From Gammaproteobacteria bacterium (GTDB lineage Bacteria > Pseudomonadota > Gammaproteobacteria > Competibacterales > Competibacteraceae), in NCBI GenBank assembly GCA_024235035.1, contig JACKNE010000010.1, forward strand, positions 186,001-250,000: DNA of 64,000 bases, in the 5' to 3' direction. The notes below the pieces were generated by a model, which was not told the origin of the DNA, did not search any database, and saw only the letters and a list, made by a program, of their open reading frames with translations. A program made the position numbers and the translations under genes. Shown here piece by piece: positions 8,762-16,746 of this stretch; the first letter of the stretch is position 1; each line of letters opens with the position of its first letter.

Positions 8762-10576
8762 ATGAATATCCCGCAGAACAGTCTCGTGCTGTATAAGAAC
8801 GCTCCCGCTCGGATTGCCGCGCTCGGTGACAAGCTGGACATTGAATTGCCAGATGGCCGGTCACTGCGGGTCCGGCCCAAGGACGTATTGCTACTCCACC
8901 CAGGCCCAGTGCATCGCTTGAACGAGCTGGATATGCCTGCTGGCGAAATCGAAGCGGCTTGTGAATTGTTGGAAGGCAGCCAGACGACTTTGTCGGAGCT
9001 GGCGGAATTGATTTATGGCGCTTATACGCCAGCGGCAGCCTGGTCGGCTTGGCGATTGCTGGACGAAGGCTTGTATTTCCGAGGAACACCAGAAGCCATC
9101 GACGTCCGGCCCTTGGCGGAAGTGGGGCAAGAGCGGGCGATCCGGGAAACGAAAACCCTTGAACGAGAAGCGTGGAATGGCTTTCTGCAGCGAGCTCGAG
9201 CCAATCACTGTGCTCCGGAGGACCTGCACTATCTGCAAGAAATCGAAGAGGTGGCCTGCGGTCAGCGTGAGCAAAGCCGGGTCTTGCAGGCCCTAGAGTG
9301 TCAACAGAATCCTAGCAGCGCCCATGCCTTGCTCTTGCGACTAAATCACTGGAGCGAGTCCGTTAATCCCTGGCCACGCCGGATCGGCGCTATTCTGGAA
9401 CCACCAACCCTTTCTTTGCCTAATCTGCCTCAGGAACCACGCCTGGATTTGACCGGTCTACCGGCTTTCGCCATTGACGATGAAGGTAACCGTGATCCTG
9501 ATGATGCGCTGAGCCTGGATGGCAACCGGTTGTGGGTGCATGTTGCCGACGCTGCGGCGCTGACGCCACCCGATAGCGCGATGGATGAAGAGGCGCGTTC
9601 GCGCGGTGCAACCCTGTATTTGCCGGAGATGACCATTCCCATGCTCCCGCTGGCGGCGATCGAGCAATTAGGACTAGGATTGGCTGAGGTATCGCCGGCG
9701 TTATCCTTCGGTCTGAATCTCGATGCTGATGGTAAGGTCACCGATGTGGAAATCGCACCGAGTTGGGTACGGGTGCAGCGGATCAGCTATCAGACGGTGG
9801 AAAAACGGTTGGACGAGGAGCCATTTCGCACCCTGAATGAACTGGCTCAGCAGCATCGAAATCGACGAAAGAGCAACGGGGCGATTTTCATCGACCTGCC
9901 AGAAGTAAAAATAACCGTCACTGATGGGCAGGTGCGTATCGAGCCGTTTACCCGGCTACGCAGCCGGTTGCTGGTGGCGGAAGCGATGCTCATGGCCGGC
10001 GAGGCGGCAGCCCGCTTCGCCCTGGAACGCGGATTGCCGTTTCCCTTCACCACGCAGGATATCGTAGCGGAGATATCAGAACGCGAGCCTTCCAGTCTGG
10101 CGGCGATGCATACCCTCCGTCGTCGCCTGCGTCCGCGCCAGTACAGCAGCCAACCGAGTCCGCATGGTGGTCTGGGGCTGGAAATCTACGCTCAGGTGAC
10201 CAGTCCGTTGCGTCGCTATCTGGATCTGGTGGCGCATCAACAGTTGCGCGCTTTTTTACGCAATGGCGAGTGGTTGGACGCCCAAGCCATCGTGGCGCGA
10301 GTCGGCGCAGCGGAAATAGCGGCGCAGAGTGTGCGGCGAGCCGAGCGGCTGTCTCGTGAGCACTGGACGTTGGCGTATCTCCAGCAACACCCCGGTTGGC
10401 GGGGCGAGGGGGTACTCGTAGAGAAACGCATGCCGCGCAGTACGGTGTTGATTCCATGCCTGGCGATGGAAGCACGTGTGAAAGCGGGCGAGAGTATCGC
10501 GCCGGACAGTGTGCTATCGCTGCGATTGACTGGCATCGACTTACCGGAGCGCGAGGCGTATTTCCGGGTTGGCTGA
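8762..10576 (+). CDS. RNB-domain exoribonuclease (RNase II/R family)
   Basis: 604 residues. The RNB catalytic domain is clear: FAIDDEGNRDPDDALSLDG holds the metal-binding aspartates near residue 240. The late motif HGGLGLEIYAQVTSPLRRYLDLVAHQQL is the conserved end of the catalytic core, and a short S1-like tail follows. It should degrade RNA 3' to 5' processively in the cytoplasm. It is shorter than RNase R and lacks the usual cold-shock layout, so it belongs to the shorter RNase II-like branch, and the exact orthology is not claimed. The start is ATG 8762, ten codons inside the longest frame that begins with TTG. The convergent gshA gene ends 10 bases downstream. Confidence 0.88.
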   Translation: MNIPQNSLVLYKNAPARIAALGDKLDIELPDGRSLRVRPKDVLLLHPGPVHRLNELDMPAGEIEAACELLEGSQTTLSELAELIYGAYTPAAAWSAWRLLDEGLYFRGTPEAIDVRPLAEVGQERAIRETKTLEREAWNGFLQRARANHCAPEDLHYLQEIEEVACGQREQSRVLQALECQQNPSSAHALLLRLNHWSESVNPWPRRIGAILEPPTLSLPNLPQEPRLDLTGLPAFAIDDEGNRDPDDALSLDGNRLWVHVADAAALTPPDSAMDEEARSRGATLYLPEMTIPMLPLAAIEQLGLGLAEVSPALSFGLNLDADGKVTDVEIAPSWVRVQRISYQTVEKRLDEEPFRTLNELAQQHRNRRKSNGAIFIDLPEVKITVTDGQVRIEPFTRLRSRLLVAEAMLMAGEAAARFALERGLPFPFTTQDIVAEISEREPSSLAAMHTLRRRLRPRQYSSQPSPHGGLGLEIYAQVTSPLRRYLDLVAHQQLRAFLRNGEWLDAQAIVARVGAAEIAAQSVRRAERLSREHWTLAYLQQHPGWRGEGVLVEKRMPRSTVLIPCLAMEARVKAGESIAPDSVLSLRLTGIDLPEREAYFRVG

Positions 10577-10586
10577 TTATTTTCGA

Positions 10587-12155
10587 TTACTTCTGCGCGA
10601 AATAGTGGGCCAAGAATTCTTCGAACGACAGTTGATCTGTCATCTCGATGTTTTTTTGTTCGCGCCATGACTGTTCTGCTGTTTTCGCGAAGAACCGTAT
10701 TTGTTCCTCGGTCAGTGGCCGCGACTCGAAATAGCGACGATGTTGCTCGGATAAGCGCCGGGCACAACAGAAAAAGTTTTCACCGCTGGCCTGCATTTCG
10801 GCTAGCATCCGAGCTGAAGGCGTCCGGTTGGGATCGGCTAGCGTCTCCCGCTGCTCGGCCAGCGCTGCTGTGTAGGGCCCCCTTTCCGCGCCAAGATCCA
10901 ACCATTCGCTGATCGGCTGCATCTGTTCAAGAATTTCTTGCGCCCAGCCTCGTAGTGGGAGCGATGGATTGCGCCGCCGATGCAAGACCAACGCGGGATT
11001 GCGGCCGGTCAACGCCACGGCCATCTGGTTGTCGTCGATGATCCTGCGTTCTTCGGCATCCAATGGCGGTGACTCGGCCAGCAGACAGAACAGCAGAAAG
11101 ATTTCCAGAAATTTCAGTTGCGAAGCATTGATTCCCAGCGGTTCCAGCGGATTGATATCCACCGAGCGCAACTCCACATAGCGTACTCCGCGTCGCAACA
11201 ACGCCAAGGTCGGTTTTTCGTTACCCTGAGGCGGTTGTTTGGGCCGCATCGAAGTGTAGTACTCATTTTCGATTTGCAGAACATTGGTGTTGAGCTGGCG
11301 GTATTCGCCGTTCACCTTAATGCCAATTTGCGTGTAAGGCGGCCAAGGAGTCACGGTGGCCTGGGTCAAACTGGCGATGTATTCGGGCAAGGAGTTATAG
11401 CAGACGTTGACACCGCTCTTCTTTTCCGTGCGATTGGTATAGCCGACGTTACTCATGCGCAGTGAGGTCGCGTAGGGTCCGTAGCAGGTGTGGTCATCGA
11501 ACTCCAGCAGGGTGGTTGCCTTGCCATCCAGGAACGACTTGCACACGGCGGGCGAAGCACCGAACAAGTAGAGAATCAGCCAGCCAAAGCGTTGCAAGTT
11601 GCGGATCAATCCAAAATAGGACTCGGAGCGAAAATCCTGGAGTGTATGGTGGTCGCTTTCCTGTGCCTGAAATGCCGCCCAGAACTCATCCGGTAGAGAG
11701 AAGTTGAAGTGAATGCCGGCGATCACCTGCATGATCCGCCCATAGCGCCAAGCCAATCCACGCCGATAAACATGTTTCATGAGGCCGAGGTTGGAATGAC
11801 CATATTCTGCAATCGGAATACTAGCTTCGCCCGCCAGGATGCAGGGCATGCTGGCGGTCCACAGCAACTCATCGCCAATGTGAGGGTAAACGAAGCGATG
11901 CAGATCATCCAGGAAGCGTAGAGCCTCCTCGGCGCTGGACAAGGGCGGTGTAATGAATTCCAGCAGCGCCTCCGAGTAATCGGTCGTGATATGGGGGTGG
12001 GTCAATGCCGAACCGAGCGGGACAGGATGAGGGATTTGCGAGATATGGCCGTCAGGGGCGACTCGCAATGCTTCCCGTTCTAGGCCTAGCAGGCGACCAT
12101 CCAGTAAAAGACGCGCGTCGGCGTTGAGCAGGCGAGTCAGACGCTGATCGAGCAT
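10587..12155 (-). CDS. gshA: Glutamate-cysteine ligase (gamma-proteobacterial type)
   Basis: 522 residues, close to E. coli GshA (518). It catalyses the ATP-dependent first step of glutathione synthesis in the cytosol. Recognisable segments are GLEREALRVAPDGHISQ near the N-terminus, TTDYSEALLEFITPP, HFNFSLPDEFW and YVELRSVDINPLEPLGI. The start is uncertain. ATG 12155 is used, and an in-frame TTG at 12164 has a slightly better purine stretch (GAGAA) upstream. It converges on the RNB gene and is divergent from the aminopeptidase gene, with about 126 bases between them for two promoters. gshB is not here. Confidence 0.95.
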   Translation of the reverse strand: MLDQRLTRLLNADARLLLDGRLLGLEREALRVAPDGHISQIPHPVPLGSALTHPHITTDYSEALLEFITPPLSSAEEALRFLDDLHRFVYPHIGDELLWTASMPCILAGEASIPIAEYGHSNLGLMKHVYRRGLAWRYGRIMQVIAGIHFNFSLPDEFWAAFQAQESDHHTLQDFRSESYFGLIRNLQRFGWLILYLFGASPAVCKSFLDGKATTLLEFDDHTCYGPYATSLRMSNVGYTNRTEKKSGVNVCYNSLPEYIASLTQATVTPWPPYTQIGIKVNGEYRQLNTNVLQIENEYYTSMRPKQPPQGNEKPTLALLRRGVRYVELRSVDINPLEPLGINASQLKFLEIFLLFCLLAESPPLDAEERRIIDDNQMAVALTGRNPALVLHRRRNPSLPLRGWAQEILEQMQPISEWLDLGAERGPYTAALAEQRETLADPNRTPSARMLAEMQASGENFFCCARRLSEQHRRYFESRPLTEEQIRFFAKTAEQSWREQKNIEMTDQLSFEEFLAHYFAQK

Positions 12156-12281
12156 TCGGTACAAGGTGCGATTCTCATGGGTTGCAAGTGAGCGGTTGGA
12201 TTTTGCGCTTTTTGTCGATCAAAATCACTTTGTGACGGCTATGATGCCGTATTGACCTGACCTTCATTGAGAGAGATATCC

Positions 12282-13664
12282 ATGAATGATGGTTTACTCC
12301 CTGATCGCCTCTCCGGGTGCATTCCGTTGATTCCTGTCGTTGAGAGTGAATTCGACGCTTGGTTGGGACAGCAGGCTGACGCGCTGCGTTCCTGGTTAAC
12401 CGCGACCGGTTTCAAGGCCAAAGCTGGCCAATTTAGCCTGATTCCCAGTCAAGATGGCCGGTTACGATCCGTGGTTATCATGATCGGTAAGGCAGATGAT
12501 CTGTGGGCGTTGGGCAGCCTGCCAGCGATCTTGCCAGAAGGTGATTACGTGCTTGATGCCGCGTTCGAACCCCAGCAACTGAAGCGATTGACCCTAGGTT
12601 GGGCCCTGGGCGCCTATCAGTTCATTCGCTACAAAGCGCCGAAACGGGCTATGGCGCGGCTGGCGCTGGATCCCGCCTACGATGCGGACCCTATTCGGCG
12701 GCTGGTTGATGCTGTCACCTTGGTCCGTGACCTGATCAATACCCCAGCGGAAGACTTGATGCCAGAGCATCTCGCCGAGACGATGCAAGCATTGGGGCAA
12801 AAATTTGGAGCGAGCATGGAGCAGATTGTCGCCAAGGATCTGCTGAGGCAAAATTTTCCGCTCATCCATGCTGTTGGCCGGGCCAGCGTTCATCCACCTC
12901 GATTGCTCGATCTGCGCTGGGGTGATCCAGCGCATCCTAAGGTGACGCTGGTTGGAAAAGGGGTTTGTTTCGACAGTGGAGGGCTGGATTTGAAATCGTC
13001 CAGCGCCATGCGCTTGATGAAGAAGGATATGGGCGGGGCAGCGACGGCACTAGGGTTGGCGCAACTGGTCATGAGCACTCAACTTCCGGTGCGGTTGCGG
13101 GTACTGGTGGCGGCAGTAGATAACGCCATTGCTGGCAATGCCTTCCGGCCTGGTGATGTCATTTGCTCGCGCCAAGGGTTGACGATCGAAATTCAAAATA
13201 CCGACGCTGAAGGTCGATTGATCTTATGTGACATGTTGGCGGAAGCGGGAAATGAGCATCCTGAAGTCATGATCGACTTTGCAACACTGACCGGCGCCGC
13301 ACGGGTGGCATTGGGAACCGAAGTGCCAGCGCTATTCTGTAATGACGAGGCGCTGGCGTCCGGTTTGCTGGCAGCAGCGGAACGCGAGCAGGATCCTTGC
13401 TGGCGGTTGCCGCTCCATGTCGCCTATCGGGAAATGCTGGATAGCAAAATCGCTGACCTTGCCAATTCTTCAGATTCCTCCTACGCTGGGGCTATCACCG
13501 CTGCCCTGTTTTTGAAGGCATTTGTCCCTGATGGTGTTCCGTGGGCGCATTTCGACTTGATGGCCTGGAATCTGAAGATACGACCGGGGCGACCAGAAGG
13601 TGGTGAGGCAATGGCGATGCGCGCGGTGTTCGATTGGCTGGAACGATGTTATGGCGATCAGTGA
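12282..13664 (+). CDS. Leucyl aminopeptidase family protein (peptidase M17)
   Basis: 460 residues. The metal and active-site motifs of M17 are intact: VGKGVCFDSGGLDLKS, the lysine/aspartate segment MKKDMGGAA, VDNAIAGNAFRPGD and the signature NTDAEGRLIL. It should remove N-terminal residues from peptides using two metal ions in the cytosol. The N-terminal domain is short and divergent compared with PepA, so it resembles the PepB-like or general M17 group. ATG 12282 follows GAGAGAG at proper spacing; an in-frame TTG five codons upstream overlaps that site. Confidence 0.9.
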   Translation: MNDGLLPDRLSGCIPLIPVVESEFDAWLGQQADALRSWLTATGFKAKAGQFSLIPSQDGRLRSVVIMIGKADDLWALGSLPAILPEGDYVLDAAFEPQQLKRLTLGWALGAYQFIRYKAPKRAMARLALDPAYDADPIRRLVDAVTLVRDLINTPAEDLMPEHLAETMQALGQKFGASMEQIVAKDLLRQNFPLIHAVGRASVHPPRLLDLRWGDPAHPKVTLVGKGVCFDSGGLDLKSSSAMRLMKKDMGGAATALGLAQLVMSTQLPVRLRVLVAAVDNAIAGNAFRPGDVICSRQGLTIEIQNTDAEGRLILCDMLAEAGNEHPEVMIDFATLTGAARVALGTEVPALFCNDEALASGLLAAAEREQDPCWRLPLHVAYREMLDSKIADLANSSDSSYAGAITAALFLKAFVPDGVPWAHFDLMAWNLKIRPGRPEGGEAMAMRAVFDWLERCYGDQ

Positions 13665-13691
13665 ATATTCTCGCTTCCAGCGGTTTCCTGA

Positions 13692-13723
13692 CCCCCCTGG
13701 CTCCTCCTCCTGGAGGAGGGGGG
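13692..13723. terminator. Possible hairpin terminator between convergent genes
   Basis: CCTCCTCC / GGAGGAGG with outer C6 / G6 runs forms a long GC-rich hairpin between the convergent aminopeptidase and dehydrogenase genes. No good T tract follows, so its role as a terminator is inferred from position only. Confidence 0.4.
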
Positions 13724-13830
13724 TATCGACATTTTCTAAGGATGAACAGAAATATCAGCGTTTCCCAAGACGGAAGGAAGTTGCCGATTTATTTATATAA
13801 GCGAAGAAAAAAGGCTAAGTTATCAGGCCA

Positions 13831-14727
13831 TTAGGCCACCGGGTGGCGCAGAGCCGGATTTGGCATCGGCGGTTTGGCCGAGTAGTCGTAGAAGCCCTTG
13901 CCGGTCTTGCGCCCCAAGTAACCGAGTTGAACCAGTCGAGTCAGGGTGTGGGGCGACGATACATGCGGCTGATGCATATCCTGATAGATGTTGAGCGTCA
14001 TCGCTTCCACTACGTCCAAGCCAATGTAATCAGCTAGTTCAAACGGCCCCATCGGATGCCCGGCGCCTGACTTCATGGCGTGATCGATATCGCCGATCGT
14101 ACCGGTACCCATTTCCAGCAGACGAATAGCGCTCAGCATATAGGGGGTCAGTAAACGGTTAACGATAAAACCGGTCGTATCTTGAACGATGACGGGATCT
14201 TTGCCGACTTTCTTGCAGAATGTATTCAGGGTTTCGACGACCTTGTCCGAAGTCTCGAAGCCATGGATGATTTCGACCAGCTTCATGACTGGCGCCGGGT
14301 TGAAGAAGTGCAAGCCAGCGACCCGATCACGTTGTTTACAGACCGCCATCATCGCGGTGACCGATAGCGTGGAGGTGTTGGTGGTCAACAGCGCTTGCGG
14401 TGAGACAATCCCTTCCAGGCGTTGGAACAGTGCCTTCTTGGTTTCCAGATCCTCGATAATGGATTCGACGATCAGGTCGCATTCGGCAACATCTTCCTCT
14501 TGGGTTGTCAGTTGCAGTAGGTCAAGCGTAGCGTCTTTTTTCTCAGCAGTCATCTTGCCGCGCTCGACCATTTTTCCCAGCGATTTTTCCAGTCCTGACC
14601 GAATCTTGTCTGTTGAACCCGGCGTCGCTTTAACCGCAATCGTCGGAATGCCCGCTTGCGCGCAGACCTGCGCTACACCCAGTCCCATCGCTCCACAACC
14701 CATAACACCGACTTTTTTAATTTCCAT
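13831..14727 (-). CDS. 3-hydroxyacyl-CoA (3-hydroxybutyryl-CoA) dehydrogenase
   Basis: 298 residues, the length of stand-alone 3-hydroxybutyryl-CoA dehydrogenases. The N-terminal Rossmann motif is GVMGCGAMGLGVAQVCAQAG. The catalytic histidine lies in the conserved GLHFFNPAPVMKLVEII, followed by GFIVNRLLTPY and the C-terminal GAGHPMGPFELADYIGLD. It interconverts 3-hydroxyacyl-CoA and 3-oxoacyl-CoA with NAD(P). ATG 14727 has AAAGGGA upstream. It follows the enoyl-CoA hydratase gene on the same strand after 150 bases; the two enzymes act in sequence, so a shared role in short-chain acyl-CoA turnover is likely. Confidence 0.92.
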   Translation of the reverse strand: MEIKKVGVMGCGAMGLGVAQVCAQAGIPTIAVKATPGSTDKIRSGLEKSLGKMVERGKMTAEKKDATLDLLQLTTQEEDVAECDLIVESIIEDLETKKALFQRLEGIVSPQALLTTNTSTLSVTAMMAVCKQRDRVAGLHFFNPAPVMKLVEIIHGFETSDKVVETLNTFCKKVGKDPVIVQDTTGFIVNRLLTPYMLSAIRLLEMGTGTIGDIDHAMKSGAGHPMGPFELADYIGLDVVEAMTLNIYQDMHQPHVSSPHTLTRLVQLGYLGRKTGKGFYDYSAKPPMPNPALRHPVA

Positions 14728-14877
14728 CGTCTATCCCTTTCTAGATTTTAACGACACAAGTTCCTGGTGACTGAAATGCACCAGGCATTAACAACATCAA
14801 ACATAGTGGATTTAATCGACGATCCGGTCAACAAGTTCTACAAGGTGATGTCAGCTAGATCGGCTTCTTCAATAATG

Positions 14878-15654
14878 TTAACGGTGCTTGAACTCGGCTG
14901 CGCGTTTGCCGGCGAACGCTTCCATGCCTTCCTTCTGATCCTCGGTCGCGAATACCGCATGGAACGTCCTGCGTTCGAATAGCAAGCCCTCGGCGAGAGT
15001 GGTTTCATAAGAACGGTTGATGCATTCCTTGGTCATCATCACCGCCGGCAACGAATAGCTCGCGATCGTTTCAGCGGTCTTGACTGCTTCCTCAATCAAT
15101 TCAGCGACGGGCACGATTCGGCTGACCAGCCCGGCTCGCTCAGCTTCTACGACGTCCATCATCCGTCCAGTCAGGCAGAGTTCCATGGCCTTGGATTTGC
15201 CGATCAACCGAGTCAAGCGCTGAGTGCCGCCAGCACCAGGCAGGATGCCCAGCTTGATTTCCGGTTGACCGAATTTGGCAGTGTCAGCAGCCAAAATAAA
15301 ATCGCACATCATTGCCAATTCGCAACCGCCGCCTAACGCATAGCCGGCCACTGCTGCAATCACCGGTTTGCGGCAACGACTGACTCGCTCCCAGTTGCGG
15401 GTGATGAAATTGCCTTTGTAAGCGTCCATATAGGAATAGTCCTTCATGCCCTTGATATCGGCGCCGGCGGCGAACACCTTTTCGCCGCCAGTCAGGACGA
15501 TTGCCCGAATGGCTTCATCCGCTTCAGCGGCATCCAATGCGTGGGTTAGTTCATCCATCAGATCATTGGATAAGGCGTTGAATGCCTTAGGCCGGCTTAA
15601 AGTGATCAGGGCGACTGGGCCACGGGTCTCAATCCGAATATTTTCGTAATTCAT
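14878..15654 (-). CDS. Enoyl-CoA hydratase
   Basis: 258 residues of the crotonase family, hydrating trans-2-enoyl-CoA to 3-hydroxyacyl-CoA. The oxyanion-hole segments are FAAGADIKGMKDY and AVAGYALGGGCELAMMCDF. The two catalytic glutamates are expected in the latter and in GQPEIKLGILPGAGGTQRL, and both are present. ATG 15654 is used because the conserved MNYENIRIETRG starts there with CAGGAGA upstream; the frame is open 25 codons further but without family similarity. A TetR-type palindrome sits directly in front of the gene. Confidence 0.93.
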   Translation of the reverse strand: MNYENIRIETRGPVALITLSRPKAFNALSNDLMDELTHALDAAEADEAIRAIVLTGGEKVFAAGADIKGMKDYSYMDAYKGNFITRNWERVSRCRKPVIAAVAGYALGGGCELAMMCDFILAADTAKFGQPEIKLGILPGAGGTQRLTRLIGKSKAMELCLTGRMMDVVEAERAGLVSRIVPVAELIEEAVKTAETIASYSLPAVMMTKECINRSYETTLAEGLLFERRTFHAVFATEDQKEGMEAFAGKRAAEFKHR

Positions 15655-15665
15655 ATTTGTTCTCC

Positions 15666-15679
15666 TGACCGAACGGTCA
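15666..15679. promoter_or_regulatory. Palindromic operator candidate upstream of enoyl-CoA hydratase
   Basis: TGACCGAACGGTCA is a perfect 14-bp palindrome that begins 12 bases upstream of the hydratase start codon. Its form (GACCG-N2-CGGTC) is typical of TetR-family repressor sites, many of which control acyl-CoA catabolism. No TetR gene is in the window. Confidence 0.5.
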
Positions 15680-15887
15680 TGGGCGAGGTCATGCTCAATA
15701 ATGAACGATGATAAACGAGGTTGTTTCAATTCTGACGCGAAAACGCCATGCGGGAAGCGATCTTGCCATCGATCGATGATAACACAGACCAGAACGGCTG
15801 AGCTTGGGAGACTCGGTGGAAGAATAGATTTGGAGGGAACGCAGATGTTTGTTGAGATGGGTTGGGGATGACGAGGCTCATGACAAA

Positions 15888-15925
15888 TCGCTGAAAACCG
15901 GCCAATCCTGACCGGTTTTCAGCGA
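15888..15925 (-). terminator. Strong hairpin terminator
   Basis: A perfect 14-bp stem TCGCTGAAAACCGG / CCGGTTTTCAGCGA with a 10-base loop lies five bases beyond the stop of the small protein gene at 15931. It may act in both directions. Confidence 0.65.
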
Positions 15926-15930
15926 ATTTC

Positions 15931-16323
15931 CTAGCGCTTTAAATCGTAATCAAGTTCTTTGATCAGCATCAGAGGAGCATTAGGTTTCAGCATATTGCTG
16001 TCATTGACGAAATCCCGTTGATCCATTAATTGCACTGCAGGCAATGTTTGAGCGGACTGTCTCGCTTCTGGCTGAGGCGCGGAAACCGCTTGAATAGGAG
16101 TTTGTTGTACTTGAATAATCACTGGAAACCGCCAGATCGTCGCTGGCTCGCGTGCATAGGTAATGGACTCTGTCAACGCTGACAGGTTGGTCGATTCGCG
16201 CAGCATTGATGGCGACGGATAAGGGTCGGATGACTGCGGTAAGGGAATCCAGTAGGAAGCCGCAGCCAGTGCCATGGCGAGCGCCAAAATGACAATTTGC
16301 TTGCGATGGATTTGCGTGTTCAT
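15931..16323 (-). CDS. Small membrane-anchored protein of unknown function
   Basis: 130 residues, not recognised. The N-terminus has a short basic head and one hydrophobic segment (IVILALAMALAAASYWI), so the rest is probably periplasmic and tethered. The body is rich in proline, glutamine and serine with no clear fold, and ends KELDYDLKR. ATG 16323 has TGGAG about nine bases upstream, and a strong hairpin terminator follows the stop. It stands alone between the hydratase and malic enzyme genes, and codon use looks like its neighbours. Confidence 0.6.
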   Translation of the reverse strand: MNTQIHRKQIVILALAMALAAASYWIPLPQSSDPYPSPSMLRESTNLSALTESITYAREPATIWRFPVIIQVQQTPIQAVSAPQPEARQSAQTLPAVQLMDQRDFVNDSNMLKPNAPLMLIKELDYDLKR

Positions 16324-16746
16324 TGAAACTGGCTCCAGTAGTTCAATCCTGAAATGATCTGCTACGTATTATGATTTGCTCTTTAAGCAACTATCATGCC
16401 TAGTTGTGATAAGTTTTGGGAACTCCATTAGATAGGCGACTTTATGCATGATTTACCTCTAACTCGTGTCATTCTGGCCTTCGCTCCTCATGCATTAAGC
16501 GCCTTTCAAACGGAGAGTGATTGACAGGGTTTATCAGCAAGTGACAGAACAGAATCTGAACGGGCCAATTTGGCCCGATGTAAGATTTTCTGGACCACTT
16601 CATTTTCTCCCATATTGCCGGATGGTTATTTGCGCCGTTTGACCCTGCCATCTTTAAATGCCATATTGCGTCGCCTGACCATTTCTGGACATTGCTCCCG
16701 TTCTGCCAACCTGCTTTATTAGCCATAGCCACATCAAAGTCGCACG
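16324..16746. other. Intergenic region upstream of malic enzyme
   Basis: 423 bases with no gene I can support. It contains the palindrome CGGGCCAA-T-TTGGCCCG at 16561-16577. An open frame on the minus strand at 16469-16732 has no coding character. The stretch around TGGACCACTTCATTTTCTCC looks like a decayed mobile-element end, but this is only an impression. Confidence 0.4.
16561..16577. promoter_or_regulatory. 17-bp palindrome upstream of malic enzyme
   Basis: Two perfect 8-base arms, CGGGCCAA and TTGGCCCG, around a single T, 170 bases before the malic enzyme start. It could be an operator or part of a decayed repeat. Confidence 0.3.

Noticed and set aside
16469..16732. 87-codon minus-strand open frame before malic enzyme
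   Set aside because: Unusual composition (many Trp, Asn, Lys), no family resemblance and a palindrome inside; at most a decayed mobile-element end.
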